Of a DNA stretch of 64,000 nucleotides, positions 44,892 to 54,667 are shown one piece after another. Under the pieces are notes generated by a model. The model did no database searches, was not told where the DNA came from, and saw only the letters and a list, made by a program, of their open reading frames with translations. A program made the position numbers and the translations under genes. This DNA comes from Gammaproteobacteria bacterium (lineage in GTDB: Bacteria; Pseudomonadota; Gammaproteobacteria; Steroidobacterales; Woeseiaceae), in the NCBI GenBank assembly GCA_029862045.1, contig JAOTYE010000005.1, positions 124,001-188,000 on the forward strand, written 5' to 3'. The first letter of the stretch is position 1. Each line of letters begins with the position of its first letter.

Positions 44892-45847
44892 TGAAAAAAA
44901 TTCGCTGGGGCATCGTGAGCGCCGGTAATATCGCGAACACGTTTGCGAGCGATATTCATCATGTACCTAACGCGCATGTCGGCGCTGTAGCCGCGCGCAA
45001 CCTGGCTTCTGCCACCGAATTCGCCGGGAAGCATGGCATCGCTAACGCCTATCAAGGCTACGACCAGCTATTTGCTGATCCCGACATCGATGCGATCTAT
45101 GTGGCAACCCCGCACACGCTGCACCTGCGGAACTCGGTCGATGCGCTCGATACAGGCAAGGCGGTCCTGTGTGAGAAACCGATTACGACATCGGCAGCAG
45201 AGTGTCGCGTACTGCTGGATGCCGCGGCCAAGGCGGACTGCTACCTGATGGAAGCGATGTGGACCTGGTTCCTGCCGGCAATAAGGAAAGCGAGAGAATG
45301 GGTCGACGCAGGAAGAATTGGTGAGTTGCGTCATATCAAGGCCGATTTCGGTTATCCGGTGCCTTATGTTCCTGACTCACGTCAGTATGACGCGACATTG
45401 GCCGGTGGTTGCCTGCTGGATATGGGTATCTACCCGATTGCGATTGCGCGTTACTTCGCTCAGCAGGCGCCAAAGGACATCGAGGTCATTTCGCATCTCG
45501 CAGCGAATAGAGTTGATGACGATGTTGTGATGCTGTTTAACTACGATGACCTCGTCGCATCATTGGCAACGTCATATCGCTGCAAGCTGCAGAACACGGC
45601 ATACATCATCGGCGCCGATGGCTACATTTCGATCCCGAATTTCTGGCGAGCGAACGAATGCCATCTGTTCGTACTCGATGAACGAGTCGATACTTTCGTC
45701 GACGATCGCAGTGGATCCGGCTTCGAGTTTCAGATCGCCGCAGTCAGCGACGACATTTTGCAGGGGCGCAAGGAATCGGCGGTCGTGACACACGCTGCGA
45801 GCCTTGGATTTCAGCAGGACATGGACCGTGTTCGCAACAAGTTTTGA
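44891..45847 (+). CDS. Gfo/Idh/MocA family oxidoreductase
   Basis: A 318-residue NAD(P)-dependent dehydrogenase. The Rossmann fingerprint is RWGIVSAGNIANTFASDI, followed by YVATPHTLHL and the catalytic-region CEKPITTSAAECRVLL and EAMWTWFLPAIRKARE. It resembles dimeric dihydrodiol / 1,5-anhydrofructose-type dehydrogenases acting on sugars or inositols. It is translationally coupled to the TauE/SafE gene and ends 3 nt from the convergent PhyH gene. Confidence 0.87.
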   Translation: MKKIRWGIVSAGNIANTFASDIHHVPNAHVGAVAARNLASATEFAGKHGIANAYQGYDQLFADPDIDAIYVATPHTLHLRNSVDALDTGKAVLCEKPITTSAAECRVLLDAAAKADCYLMEAMWTWFLPAIRKAREWVDAGRIGELRHIKADFGYPVPYVPDSRQYDATLAGGCLLDMGIYPIAIARYFAQQAPKDIEVISHLAANRVDDDVVMLFNYDDLVASLATSYRCKLQNTAYIIGADGYISIPNFWRANECHLFVLDERVDTFVDDRSGSGFEFQIAAVSDDILQGRKESAVVTHAASLGFQQDMDRVRNKF

Positions 45848-45850
45848 TCG

Positions 45851-46561
45851 TTATCTGTCGGCCCGGTCTTCAACAATCTTCGACTTCGAAAACTGATAGC
45901 GCATATTCCGGTAGACGCAGACATCCGTAATGTCATCCGGCGCGCCTGCGGGTGCGGCTCGATAGTTGGTCGAAAAGCGGTAAGCACCCTTGATCGGCAG
46001 GACGCGATGCCAGGTATGTCCATGCAAAAAAACGAGGGTCCCTTGCTTCGGTCGCAGCACGATCTGATTCTCGAACTCTCCGACAGGATCGCCAACCGGT
46101 AACAGTCCTGCCTTATGGGATCGCGGTACAACAACTGTCTGGCCGCCGATCTCATCGGTAATGTCGCTCGTATACACAAGTCGATTCAGGTTAAACACGT
46201 CCGGGTCATCGGGTGGGCAGTCCTGATGCCAGGCCTGCCCGGTCGTTCCTTGCTTCGAGAACATCACCATGCAGTACTGGCTCGCCCAGCCATCGCCGAG
46301 GATTGCGGTAGTCAGCTTTTGCAGGCGCGGATCGGCGTCGATTGCATCGAAGGCCTTGACTCCCTCGTTTTGTGGAAACCATGGAATGACATCGGTCTGC
46401 GCCTTGTCGAGGAATTCGTCGTTATGGAAGAAGTCCGGGTTGTCACCAAAATAACTGCGAATCAGTTGACCAAGGCCAGCCATCAGTTCAGCGTCGAAGA
46501 AGTCTTCGATGACGAGATAGCCCTCGTGCTCGAATTGCGTGAGAAGTTCAGCGGTGTTCAT
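45851..46561 (-). CDS. Phytanoyl-CoA dioxygenase (PhyH) family protein
   Basis: A 236-residue putative Fe(II)/2-oxoglutarate oxygenase. The facial triad is H112-x-D114 (AWHQDCPPDDP) with a distal His at 182 or 185 (LHGHTWHRVLP), and R195 (YRFS) could bind 2-oxoglutarate. The substrate is unknown. It is the last gene of the leftward glucan-locus operon, 39 nt after the GH16 gene. Confidence 0.85.
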   Translation of the reverse strand: MNTAELLTQFEHEGYLVIEDFFDAELMAGLGQLIRSYFGDNPDFFHNDEFLDKAQTDVIPWFPQNEGVKAFDAIDADPRLQKLTTAILGDGWASQYCMVMFSKQGTTGQAWHQDCPPDDPDVFNLNRLVYTSDITDEIGGQTVVVPRSHKAGLLPVGDPVGEFENQIVLRPKQGTLVFLHGHTWHRVLPIKGAYRFSTNYRAAPAGAPDDITDVCVYRNMRYQFSKSKIVEDRADR

Positions 46562-46600
46562 CGTCTTTTGAGTTTCAATCTCCCGGGAATCAGACGCATG

Positions 46601-47920
46601 TCATTCTGTTAGCCGGTACACACGCGCGTAATCCACCAGCATCTGCTGCGGAAAGATGTCGTCATCGATGCCGCCGCCCGACCTGCCCCACATGCCGCCG
46701 ACGGCGATGTTCAGGATCAGGTGAAACGGCTGGTCGTACGGCCAGACATTCCATCCGGTACCTTCATTGACGTACGTGAAGTAATGCGAGTCGTCGACGA
46801 AGATGTCGATTCGCTCGGGCGTCCACTCGAGCGCGTAGATGTGAAATTCTTCGTCCAGGCCGTCAATCAGTATGCGGCCCTTGCGTTGCTCCCATTTGGC
46901 CCAGTAATACGCCTCGTTATGCACGGTGCCATGAATGTGGCCCATCTGATAGCCGACGTGTTCCATGATGTCGATCTCGCCTGAGTTCGGCCACGCATCG
47001 CAGGTGCTGCTCCCCTGCCAGTCTTCGCCTTCCTCGCAGGTGGTTGAGTACTTGTAGGGGTCGCTCGGTAACATCCAGATCGCGGGCCAGGTGCCCTTGC
47101 CGTAGGGCAACTTCGCGCGGACTTCGAACCTGCCGTGCAGGAAATCGCCTTTGCCCGAGGAGTGCACCCTGCCTGATGTGTACGTAGCGCCTACATAGTC
47201 TTCCTTGTGCGCTTCGAGGATCAACATGCCGTCCTTGACGCGAATATTCTTTTCTCGCGCCGTGTATGCCTGATCCTCGTCATTGACCTTGCGCGCCGGC
47301 CATACGTTGGGGCTCCATTTTTCAGCATCCAGTTCGTCGCCGTCGAACTCGTCGCTCCAGGCAAGCTCCCACTCCGGCACAGGCCGGTTCTTGTTGCGGA
47401 CAAGCAATGCGCTGAGCACGGGTTCGCTGACGGAGGCTTCGAATGTGACATTCAGTTCGCCGTCGGTGATCTCGACATTGGGGGTCACGACGGTCAGGGC
47501 AGACTCGATCTTGCCATCCCTGGCCGACATAACATCAAGGTTATCAACAACCTGTTGCTCTTCGACAAAGGCGTCGAAGACGCGATCACCGCCTCCGAAT
47601 TGCTCGGGTTCGGCGAAATAAAACGTGATGTCGTAAATGCCATTCTCCATCGGGCGGGCGACTTCAATGTCGCCTTCTCGATAGCTCTTATAAAGAAAGG
47701 CATCCTGCGAGCCTTTTACCGTTTCCATTTGGCCAATCTCGCCGCCCTGAATCGACGCTTCGGCTTCATACTGTGTGCCATCGATGCCTGTGTACGCTGC
47801 GCCGCCGACGTTGACGGCCCAAACAAGATCGGTTGCGTCTTCTTGCACCTCGCATCCAACCGTAACCGCGCACAGTACGGCAAACATCGTGCAAAACTTT
47901 TTGTTGTCGATCTCAGACAT
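46601..47920 (-). CDS. GH16 beta-glucanase lipoprotein with N-terminal malectin-like domain
   Basis: A 439-residue enzyme. The N-terminal signal ends in a lipobox-like VTVGC, implying attachment to the outer membrane. A malectin-like carbohydrate-binding domain follows (~30-175; VWAVNVGGAAYTGIDGTQYEAE). The GH16 domain (~180-435) has the catalytic ExDxxE in GEIDIMEHVG, with E315 and E320 counted from ATG 47920 (E317 and E322 from the GTG at 47926). The WPAIWMLP and ALEWTPERIDIFVD stretches are typical of laminarinases. It probably cuts beta-1,3-glucan at the cell surface for the TonB receptor. Confidence 0.92.
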   Translation of the reverse strand: MSEIDNKKFCTMFAVLCAVTVGCEVQEDATDLVWAVNVGGAAYTGIDGTQYEAEASIQGGEIGQMETVKGSQDAFLYKSYREGDIEVARPMENGIYDITFYFAEPEQFGGGDRVFDAFVEEQQVVDNLDVMSARDGKIESALTVVTPNVEITDGELNVTFEASVSEPVLSALLVRNKNRPVPEWELAWSDEFDGDELDAEKWSPNVWPARKVNDEDQAYTAREKNIRVKDGMLILEAHKEDYVGATYTSGRVHSSGKGDFLHGRFEVRAKLPYGKGTWPAIWMLPSDPYKYSTTCEEGEDWQGSSTCDAWPNSGEIDIMEHVGYQMGHIHGTVHNEAYYWAKWEQRKGRILIDGLDEEFHIYALEWTPERIDIFVDDSHYFTYVNEGTGWNVWPYDQPFHLILNIAVGGMWGRSGGGIDDDIFPQQMLVDYARVYRLTE

Positions 47921-47972
47921 GTTCACGATCCCGGCAGCTATTTAGTGGGCGGTCACAAAGATGCTTGCCTGC

Positions 47973-49682
47973 TCACAGATCAGGGTGATCGATAAGCAGA
48001 TTTTGATTTGCGTCAACAACGCCCATGTCGGTCATCCGACCGTCCGGCCATTCGATAATCAGCGAGTCTGTTTGTGCTGCACTGCCAAGGCCGATTATCT
48101 GGACGGCCGGGTTTTGCGATATGAAATTACTGTTGAGAGCTACCTCGCGTAACTGAGATACTGCGCCAACCGTCGATTTGATACGTGCGCCCGCAGCACC
48201 GGTATTGGGCGGCAGACCATTCAACTTGACACGCAGAAAATTATTGACGCTGGTTTCATTCCTGTACAGCGTGCCGCCGTCAGTCGCTTCAGACTTCCAT
48301 ACAAAGACATCGACGTCCCCATCACGATCAAAGTCTGCGCAGACCACGCCCCGCCCCTGCCCCCTCCCTGTGAATCCCAGGCTGGTCGCGCGGTCCGAGA
48401 AACCCCCGGCGCCATCGGACACAAAGGCACGGTCCTGATCCGCGGAAAAATCGCCGTCTGACACCTCACGCCAGCCATTCGTGTGATAGATGTCCAGATG
48501 ACCGTCGTTGTCCAGATCGACAAGGCAGGCTGCCCACCCCCAACCGCCGTTTGCCACGCCAACGGCCTCTGTTACATCGACAAACTGTCCACCATCGTTA
48601 CGGTAGAGTCGGTTGCCGTTGGTAAAAGTGCCCTGCGTCTCACGAAAAATACTAGTGACAAACCAGTCCAAATCACCGTCGTTATCGTAATCGCCGAGCG
48701 CCGATCCCATGCCATTTCTGTCGGTCAGGACGTCCACATCGGTGACATTCGAAAATGTGCCATCCTGATTGTTCATGAACACCTTCGTCGTATTGAAGTC
48801 CGCCACCATCAATATGTCCGGGTATAGATCGTCGTTAACTCTTGCGAAGGACGGCGCGAATGTAACGTCCAGACCTGACGGCGGAACAAACGGATCCGGA
48901 AGCGTAATGATGCTTGGCGATAGTCCGGCCTCGACGCTCACACTGACAAATTGGATTTCCGTCGAAGTGCTGTCGTTGCGCCAGAGATGTTCTGTATCGC
49001 CCGGATCGTCATAGGACCGTTCGGTGCGCCAATGCGAAACGAGCAGATCCAGATCGCCGTCGAGGTCATAATCGCCGAACGCAGCTGAAATCGTCTGTCT
49101 CGCACCGATCGCGTCGAGGCCAGACCCGCTCGTCACGTCCGTGAATGTGCCATCACCATTGTTGGCAAAAACTCGACACGGATCACCCTGAACGCCGCCA
49201 ATGAACAGATCCAGGTCGCCGTCGCCGTCGATGTCGGCGAACATCGGCCCGCTGTGTCGATAGTTCTCTGTCGCGGATTTCGTGAACGCCAGCCCTGCCG
49301 CTCCTGCAACTTCGGCAAAGGCATTATTTCCGTCATTGCGATACAGAAGATTCGGCCCCACATCTCCACGCACAACGAACATATCGATATCCCCGTCGTC
49401 GTCGTAGTCACCCGAGGCAACGCCCCCGGCAAAAAAGCTTACTTCAGCGTCGTCCCCGGGATTCTCGGAAAAGCCGACGGAAAAATCGATTCCGGAGCCC
49501 GACGTAATATCCCTGAATAGCCGCGGCTCTTGCGTGACTGGTGGAATTGGTGCTGTCTCGTTTTTCGGGACGCTGCTGCCGCCACCACAAGATGTCAGGA
49601 GCACAGTGCCGAAAACTGATGCGGCGACGCTGCGGATTCGCAACGAAAAAAACCTAAACTGAATTTTTTCTCCTTCTGACAT
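47973..49682 (-). CDS. FG-GAP/VCBS-repeat lipoprotein with ASPIC/UnbV domain
   Basis: A 569-residue CRTAC1-like protein. The lipobox is LLTSC near residue 32 (from ATG 49682; TTG 49694 is an alternative start). At least six Asp-rich repeats such as GDYDDDGDIDMFV, ADIDGDGDLDLFIGG, GDYDLDGDLDLLV, GDYDNDGDLDWFV, DLDNDGHLDIY and DFDRDGDVDVFV bind calcium and form a beta-propeller. The C-terminal ~70 residues match ASPIC/UnbV. Likely a surface carbohydrate- or protein-binding factor of the glucan locus. Confidence 0.88.
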   Translation of the reverse strand: MSEGEKIQFRFFSLRIRSVAASVFGTVLLTSCGGGSSVPKNETAPIPPVTQEPRLFRDITSGSGIDFSVGFSENPGDDAEVSFFAGGVASGDYDDDGDIDMFVVRGDVGPNLLYRNDGNNAFAEVAGAAGLAFTKSATENYRHSGPMFADIDGDGDLDLFIGGVQGDPCRVFANNGDGTFTDVTSGSGLDAIGARQTISAAFGDYDLDGDLDLLVSHWRTERSYDDPGDTEHLWRNDSTSTEIQFVSVSVEAGLSPSIITLPDPFVPPSGLDVTFAPSFARVNDDLYPDILMVADFNTTKVFMNNQDGTFSNVTDVDVLTDRNGMGSALGDYDNDGDLDWFVTSIFRETQGTFTNGNRLYRNDGGQFVDVTEAVGVANGGWGWAACLVDLDNDGHLDIYHTNGWREVSDGDFSADQDRAFVSDGAGGFSDRATSLGFTGRGQGRGVVCADFDRDGDVDVFVWKSEATDGGTLYRNETSVNNFLRVKLNGLPPNTGAAGARIKSTVGAVSQLREVALNSNFISQNPAVQIIGLGSAAQTDSLIIEWPDGRMTDMGVVDANQNLLIDHPDL

Positions 49683-49739
49683 ATGGATCGCCAAGCCTCC
49701 TACGGAATATTTGTTGGATGTTCGCGGCTACGCGCGCGT

Positions 49740-51227
49740 CTAGTGCGCGGACTTGCAGTATTGCTCGAGATACGCCTCGTGAACGGGCAATTGCTCAACC
49801 GTGGTGTCGACGCTTGCCTTGATCTTTTTCAGGAACCTGTCCAACTCCTCGTCGTCCATGACATCGACGACCGGATGGTACTGTTCGGGCTCGAGGCCCT
49901 GTCCCAGCATCACCTGGATCCAGGAACTTTCGGCGAATAGCTCGCCAGGTATTCTGAATACCCGGCCGGTCTCTTTGAACAGCCTGATTCGATGCGTAAG
50001 CGTTTCCGGTATTTCCATGTTGCGGCAATGGCGCCAGAACGGGCTGTCCTGCCGATTCGTAACGCAATAGTGCAGGATAATGAAGTCGCGTATCGTCTCT
50101 ATCTCGAAACGAGTCTGTTTATTAAATTCGTCTATGTCTGATTGTTTGATCCCGGTTAGTGGGAACATCCGCATCAGATGAACGATGCCTCTTTGAATAA
50201 GGTGAATGCTGGTGGACTCGAGCGGCTCGATGAAACCACTGGAAAGTCCGATCGCCACGCAGTTGTTTTTCCAGTGCTGACGTCTCATGCCGGGGCGAAA
50301 CTTGATTACCCTGGGCTCCGTCAACAACTCACCCTCGATGTTCGCCAACAACGTCTTTGTCGCTTCATCATCGCTGACGTAACGACTGCAATAGACCATG
50401 CCGTTGCCAACTCGATGCTGTAACGGAATGCGCCACTGCCAGCCGGCCTCACGCGCGATCGATCGCGTGTACGGTATCGCCGGACAAGTCGATTCAGTCT
50501 GCACCGCAACCGCACTGTCACACGGCAACCAGTGTGACCAGTCTTCGTAACCGGCATGCAGTGTCTGCTCGATGAGCAAGCCGCGAAAACCAGTGCAGTC
50601 GATAAACAGATCGCCTTCGATTTCGTTGCCCGAGGCGAGCGTCAGCGAGGTTATGAACCCTGATTCCGAATCTTTGTTTACCTTGACGATCTTCCCTTCG
50701 ACCCGTTTGGTCCCGTGCTCCTCGCTGAGCTTTCTCAGGAATTTGGCGTACAGCGTGGCATCGATATGAAACGCATAGTTGAGCCCATTCTTGGGTAGAT
50801 GGGCGAATTTGTTTTCCTGCGCAGCTCGTAACTCCAGGCAATAATCACCGAACTCCTTGGCAAGTCCCTTCTGCGAGCCGCGCAGCCAGAAATGTTGAAA
50901 TCCGGCACTCCAATGATCTGTGCCCGTTAGGCCAAATGAGTGAATATAATCCTCATTGACATCGCGCCAGTTTTCGAACGATATGCCGAGCTTGAATGTC
51001 GCGTGTACAGCCGCCATGAACTCCTGTTCATTAACGCCCAAAAATTGGTGATAACCCACCAACGGCGGAATCGTTGCTTCGCCGACACCGACGGTGCCAA
51101 TCTCGTCTGATTCAATCAGGCTGATATCCAACACTTTGCCCATGGTTTTCGCAAGCAGTGCTGCGCACATCCAGCCCGCGGTTCCGCCGCCGGCAATAAT
51201 GACTTTTTGAATTCTATTAGTGGTCAA
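49740..51227 (-). CDS. Tryptophan halogenase family flavoprotein 1
   Basis: A 495-residue FAD enzyme of the PrnA family, starting at TTG 51227 behind GAGGAA. The FAD site is IIAGGGTAGW; the catalytic lysine is K79 (ATFKLG), at the same residue number as in PrnA; WQWRIP (263-268) is the halogenase signature; and E337-S338 in IEPLESTS matches the PrnA Glu/Ser pair. All catalytic features are therefore intact. Family members in TonB-receptor/SapC loci have no established substrate. It lies between the cupin-like and FG-GAP genes. Confidence 0.9.
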   Translation of the reverse strand: MTTNRIQKVIIAGGGTAGWMCAALLAKTMGKVLDISLIESDEIGTVGVGEATIPPLVGYHQFLGVNEQEFMAAVHATFKLGISFENWRDVNEDYIHSFGLTGTDHWSAGFQHFWLRGSQKGLAKEFGDYCLELRAAQENKFAHLPKNGLNYAFHIDATLYAKFLRKLSEEHGTKRVEGKIVKVNKDSESGFITSLTLASGNEIEGDLFIDCTGFRGLLIEQTLHAGYEDWSHWLPCDSAVAVQTESTCPAIPYTRSIAREAGWQWRIPLQHRVGNGMVYCSRYVSDDEATKTLLANIEGELLTEPRVIKFRPGMRRQHWKNNCVAIGLSSGFIEPLESTSIHLIQRGIVHLMRMFPLTGIKQSDIDEFNKQTRFEIETIRDFIILHYCVTNRQDSPFWRHCRNMEIPETLTHRIRLFKETGRVFRIPGELFAESSWIQVMLGQGLEPEQYHPVVDVMDDEELDRFLKKIKASVDTTVEQLPVHEAYLEQYCKSAH

Positions 51228-51252
51228 AGCTGTTCCTCGTAACTCAGTGCAT

Positions 51253-52266
51253 TCAGCGATTTAGTTTGTTGAGTAGCTGCGCCCGCAATTCCCTCGCCGC
51301 GCGCTCGTTCATCGGCGACAAAACGCCGCGCTTGTGCTCGGGTATGTGCGCGACAATGTCTTCGTCAGCACAAAATACATAATGGTCAAATATTCCCTGC
51401 CATACGCGGCGCTGTTCGGTGGGCAGATCGCGTATTGTCAGAAGCGCATGCATCAGTACGTCGGCCGGGTTGCCCATATAGGCCGGCACCTGTCTCCACC
51501 AGTAGTTGATCAGGACGTTAAAGCTGTCCAGCGCTTCAACATGGTGCCACCACATGCTGGGAATGAATATCGCGTCGCCGGGCTCTAGTTCAGCAACTTG
51601 CGCATTCCGCAACGCCTCTGCAAACCTCGGAAACTTCTCATAATCCGGATTGTTAAAATCGACAAGACTGATCGATTGGCCGGCGGGCGTGAAATCCAAA
51701 GGGCCCACATACAGATTCTTCAGTTCCTGCGGTGGAAACAACGTGAAGCGTCGATGGCCGACCACGTTACAGGCAATGTTGTCCGGAACGTCATGATGTG
51801 CAGCGATACGCGTTCGATTACCGAGCCAGATGCTAACTAATGGACGAATATTACCGAAATTGATGTCGTTGTCCGCTCGCATTCCGGGCAGACTTGTGTC
51901 GACCGTAGTCGAACCCACATAGATCGCCGGTGGATTTTCGTCTTGTGCGTGTTGCTGCAGCTTGTCCAGAACAGCGTCGAGTTTCAGCATCACCGGCTGA
52001 TAGTTGAACCCTGTCATGTCATCGTTGTAAAAGACCCGACCGCCCGCCTTCGGATCGCCGAAGAACGCGCCGATCGTCGCATTCTTGTAGAAATCGCGAA
52101 TATAGCCAATGGCGGCATCGGCCGACTGTTTTCCAGCTTCGGCCAGTGGCCAGTCCGTGACCAGATTCTTGAGCACCAACGGCGTTGTCGAAGTCAGCAC
52201 TTCGTCCGGCAAGCCAGCCGCACTGGCGCTCGATGTCTCCTCTACTCTGGTGTTGATTGCCAACAT
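51253..52266 (-). CDS. Cupin-like (Cupin_8/JmjC-type) putative 2-oxoglutarate oxygenase
   Basis: A 337-residue protein. The iron triad is H157-x-D159 (AAHHDVPDN) with a distal His at 241 or 242 (MWWHHVEALDSFNVLINYWW). The aromatic VVGHRRFTLFPPQ segment is typical of FIH/JmjC-like hydroxylases. These genes recur beside TonB receptors and tryptophan halogenases in Xanthomonadales and Caulobacterales. Substrate unknown; 25 nt before the halogenase start. Confidence 0.87.
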   Translation of the reverse strand: MLAINTRVEETSSASAAGLPDEVLTSTTPLVLKNLVTDWPLAEAGKQSADAAIGYIRDFYKNATIGAFFGDPKAGGRVFYNDDMTGFNYQPVMLKLDAVLDKLQQHAQDENPPAIYVGSTTVDTSLPGMRADNDINFGNIRPLVSIWLGNRTRIAAHHDVPDNIACNVVGHRRFTLFPPQELKNLYVGPLDFTPAGQSISLVDFNNPDYEKFPRFAEALRNAQVAELEPGDAIFIPSMWWHHVEALDSFNVLINYWWRQVPAYMGNPADVLMHALLTIRDLPTEQRRVWQGIFDHYVFCADEDIVAHIPEHKRGVLSPMNERAARELRAQLLNKLNR

Positions 52267-52306
52267 TCGATCGTCTCAGACAGCTCCAACGGACACGTTT
52301 CGCGAC

Positions 52307-53035
52307 TTACTCTTCGAGCAAGTCATTTCGCCTTTGAATCAGATCCCGAAAATTCGACATGGATGCAACTACCATATAGATGGGCAGCAGGTGACCATCC
52401 CGGCTCAGCCTTTCCAATGTCTCGCCGTCGAGTGACCGCAGCTTCTCCTCGTCAACAGTAAAGAAGCCGGAGAGGCGATACTCCGTGCCATCGTTTAATT
52501 CGACGTCCAACGTAAATGACTCGAGCAATTCGTTGGCGAGCAAGGCGTCGATGAACGCCTCGTTGCCGTCGAATCCGTTATGGATCGCTCCCAGTACCGT
52601 GTTGATTCGGTTTAGATACTCTGTGTAGCCACCGTGTTCGAGGAACACGCGCTCTCCGTCTGTCTCACTAATGCGCGGGCTGTCCATGTCGATATGAATA
52701 ACGGTCTGCTGCGCGACTTCGCCACCCGCGCTTTTCTGCTGGAAACCGATCAGAAACGGCTGACGCTCTATCGTCAGCGGTATATAAGTTGCGTCCCAGC
52801 CATCTTCCTCGAGGAATAAATTCTCTTTGTCTTCGAAGCCGAACAATGCCAACGCCTGGAACTTTCCGGATTCGGGTTCCTTGCTGAAGACGATGGGATA
52901 GTGTGCCTGGATACTCCTGAACTCATTTGGGAATGTCATGGTACACATGACATCGTCCCCGTAAGCGGCCGATCGTGTCTTGATCACCCGCAGGCTCTTG
53001 TGATCAACATTATTCAGTAAGACGTGGTTTGCCAT
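52307..53035 (-). CDS. SapC family protein
   Basis: A 242-residue protein beginning MANHVLLNNVDHKSLRV and containing YPIVFSKEPESGKFQALALFGFEDKENLF, then WDATYIPLTIERQPFLIG and the C-terminal FTVDEEKLRSLDGETLERLSRDGHLLPIYMVVASMSN typical of SapC. The family is named after a Campylobacter S-layer gene, but its role in TonB-receptor loci is unknown. It lies between the second halogenase and the cupin-like gene. Confidence 0.9.
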   Translation of the reverse strand: MANHVLLNNVDHKSLRVIKTRSAAYGDDVMCTMTFPNEFRSIQAHYPIVFSKEPESGKFQALALFGFEDKENLFLEEDGWDATYIPLTIERQPFLIGFQQKSAGGEVAQQTVIHIDMDSPRISETDGERVFLEHGGYTEYLNRINTVLGAIHNGFDGNEAFIDALLANELLESFTLDVELNDGTEYRLSGFFTVDEEKLRSLDGETLERLSRDGHLLPIYMVVASMSNFRDLIQRRNDLLEE

Positions 53036-53078
53036 GTCGGCTCCGTTTGCTCATACAAATTACGCGTCATAGAGCACA

Positions 53079-54638
53079 TCATATCTTGTGCAGCCCATGC
53101 GATTTAACCTGATTGATCAGCTCACGATTTGACGGCAAGGCACCCAGCATCTTCCGGGTCAGGTTGGCACTCTCCTGTAAGAAGCCTGTCGCGCGCCCGT
53201 CATCGTCGGACGCCCTTTGAGTCGCGCGTTCTTCAGGCTTAAAGCCCATGCCGTAGAGCACGTACTGGTAGCTCGCAGATGGGAATACTTCTTGGATCTG
53301 ATAAAAATCATTGTGCGAGGGCGGTTGGTATCGCCACACTTCCATGAGCTCCTGCAGCCGCTCCGGGATGGTTTCGGCGCGGCGATTGTCTTTCCAAAAG
53401 TCGGAATCCGTTCGCTTGCTGAGAATGTAATGCAATTTCAGAAAGTCGATGACACGATCCCAGCGATAACGGAAGCGCTCGTTGAATCGCCTCGCCGCTA
53501 TATCCATGACGTCACGCGTCGCCGGCATCTCGTCCCGGATCATCGCCGCGGATAACTCGATCAACGCCAGTGCCGATGCTTCGAGTGGCTCGATGAATCC
53601 GGCCGATATGCCAACGGCGACACAGTTCCTGTGCCAGAATTTTTCCCGGTGCCCCGGATTAAAAGCAATCTTCCGCGGCGCGCCGACTTCGCCGGCGTTG
53701 CCGCTCGTCGTTTGTTCGATGTACGTCCTGAGCGCGGACTCGGCTTCGGCATCGGATGTATGCGAACTCGAATAGACGTGGCCTATGCCGCGTCGCGTGG
53801 GCAAGCCAATATCCCAGACCCACCCGGCCGCTTGCGCGGTTGAAATGGTGTGCGATGCGATTGGACTGTTGTCGTCCGGATACGGCACTTGCACGGCGAG
53901 CGCGGTGTCATTAAAGAGCACATTCTTCCGACTGATAAAGGGTACATCGTAGTGCTGCCCGATCAGCACGGCCGCAAAACCGGTGCAGTCGATGAACAGG
54001 TCGCCTTCCAACTCACCGTGTTTGTCCGTCTGCAGCGACTCGATATCACCGTTCTGCGCAGAACTAATGCCTCTGACGTGGTCGAGCACATGCGTTACAC
54101 CGAGGTTTTCGATGCAGTGCTTCTGCAGGAATTGCCCGAACTTGCCGGCGTCGAGATGGTAAGCATAGTTCGCGACGGCGGCGAACTCGGGTGTCGTTTT
54201 CTGTTTGGGTGCTTTGCCCTGTTCGCAGAGGTGTGGCTGAAAGCTGACCAGATCCGCAAACGGAACGCCGGCGTGACGTCGCTGCCATTCCGCCACCAAA
54301 TTGGTTTCGTTATAGCCGCTCGGCAGGACGAATGGATGATAGTAATAGTCGCCATCGTCGCCGTTGACCCACTTGACGAACTTGGACCCTTGTTTGAACG
54401 AAGCATCACATTCCCGGAGAAACCGGGTCTCCGATGCACCCATGTTGCGCAACGTGTCGCGCATCGTCGGCCAGGTACCCTCACCGACACCGATCGTTTT
54501 GACATCCGGCGACTCGATCAGGGTAACCCGAAACCCCGTTGCCGAATTGGGCCTGTGTTCCGCCGCAATCACGCCCGCAGTCAACCAGCCGGCGGAGCCG
54601 CCGCCGACGATGACTACGTGCTTGATTACGCTACCCAT
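53079..54638 (-). CDS. Tryptophan halogenase family flavoprotein 2
   Basis: A 519-residue paralogue of the protein at 49740-51227. The FAD site IVGGGSAGW and lysine K82 (ASFKQG) are conserved. However, the WxWxIP signature is altered to W273-V-W275-D-I-G-L-P with an extra residue, and the catalytic pair is E353-A354, with Ser replaced by Ala. The two copies thus are not interchangeable and this one may do different chemistry. It lies 43 nt upstream of sapC. Confidence 0.88.
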   Translation of the reverse strand: MGSVIKHVVIVGGGSAGWLTAGVIAAEHRPNSATGFRVTLIESPDVKTIGVGEGTWPTMRDTLRNMGASETRFLRECDASFKQGSKFVKWVNGDDGDYYYHPFVLPSGYNETNLVAEWQRRHAGVPFADLVSFQPHLCEQGKAPKQKTTPEFAAVANYAYHLDAGKFGQFLQKHCIENLGVTHVLDHVRGISSAQNGDIESLQTDKHGELEGDLFIDCTGFAAVLIGQHYDVPFISRKNVLFNDTALAVQVPYPDDNSPIASHTISTAQAAGWVWDIGLPTRRGIGHVYSSSHTSDAEAESALRTYIEQTTSGNAGEVGAPRKIAFNPGHREKFWHRNCVAVGISAGFIEPLEASALALIELSAAMIRDEMPATRDVMDIAARRFNERFRYRWDRVIDFLKLHYILSKRTDSDFWKDNRRAETIPERLQELMEVWRYQPPSHNDFYQIQEVFPSASYQYVLYGMGFKPEERATQRASDDDGRATGFLQESANLTRKMLGALPSNRELINQVKSHGLHKI

Positions 54639-54667
54639 TGCTACGTGCTCACTTCCTCAAGACCCGA

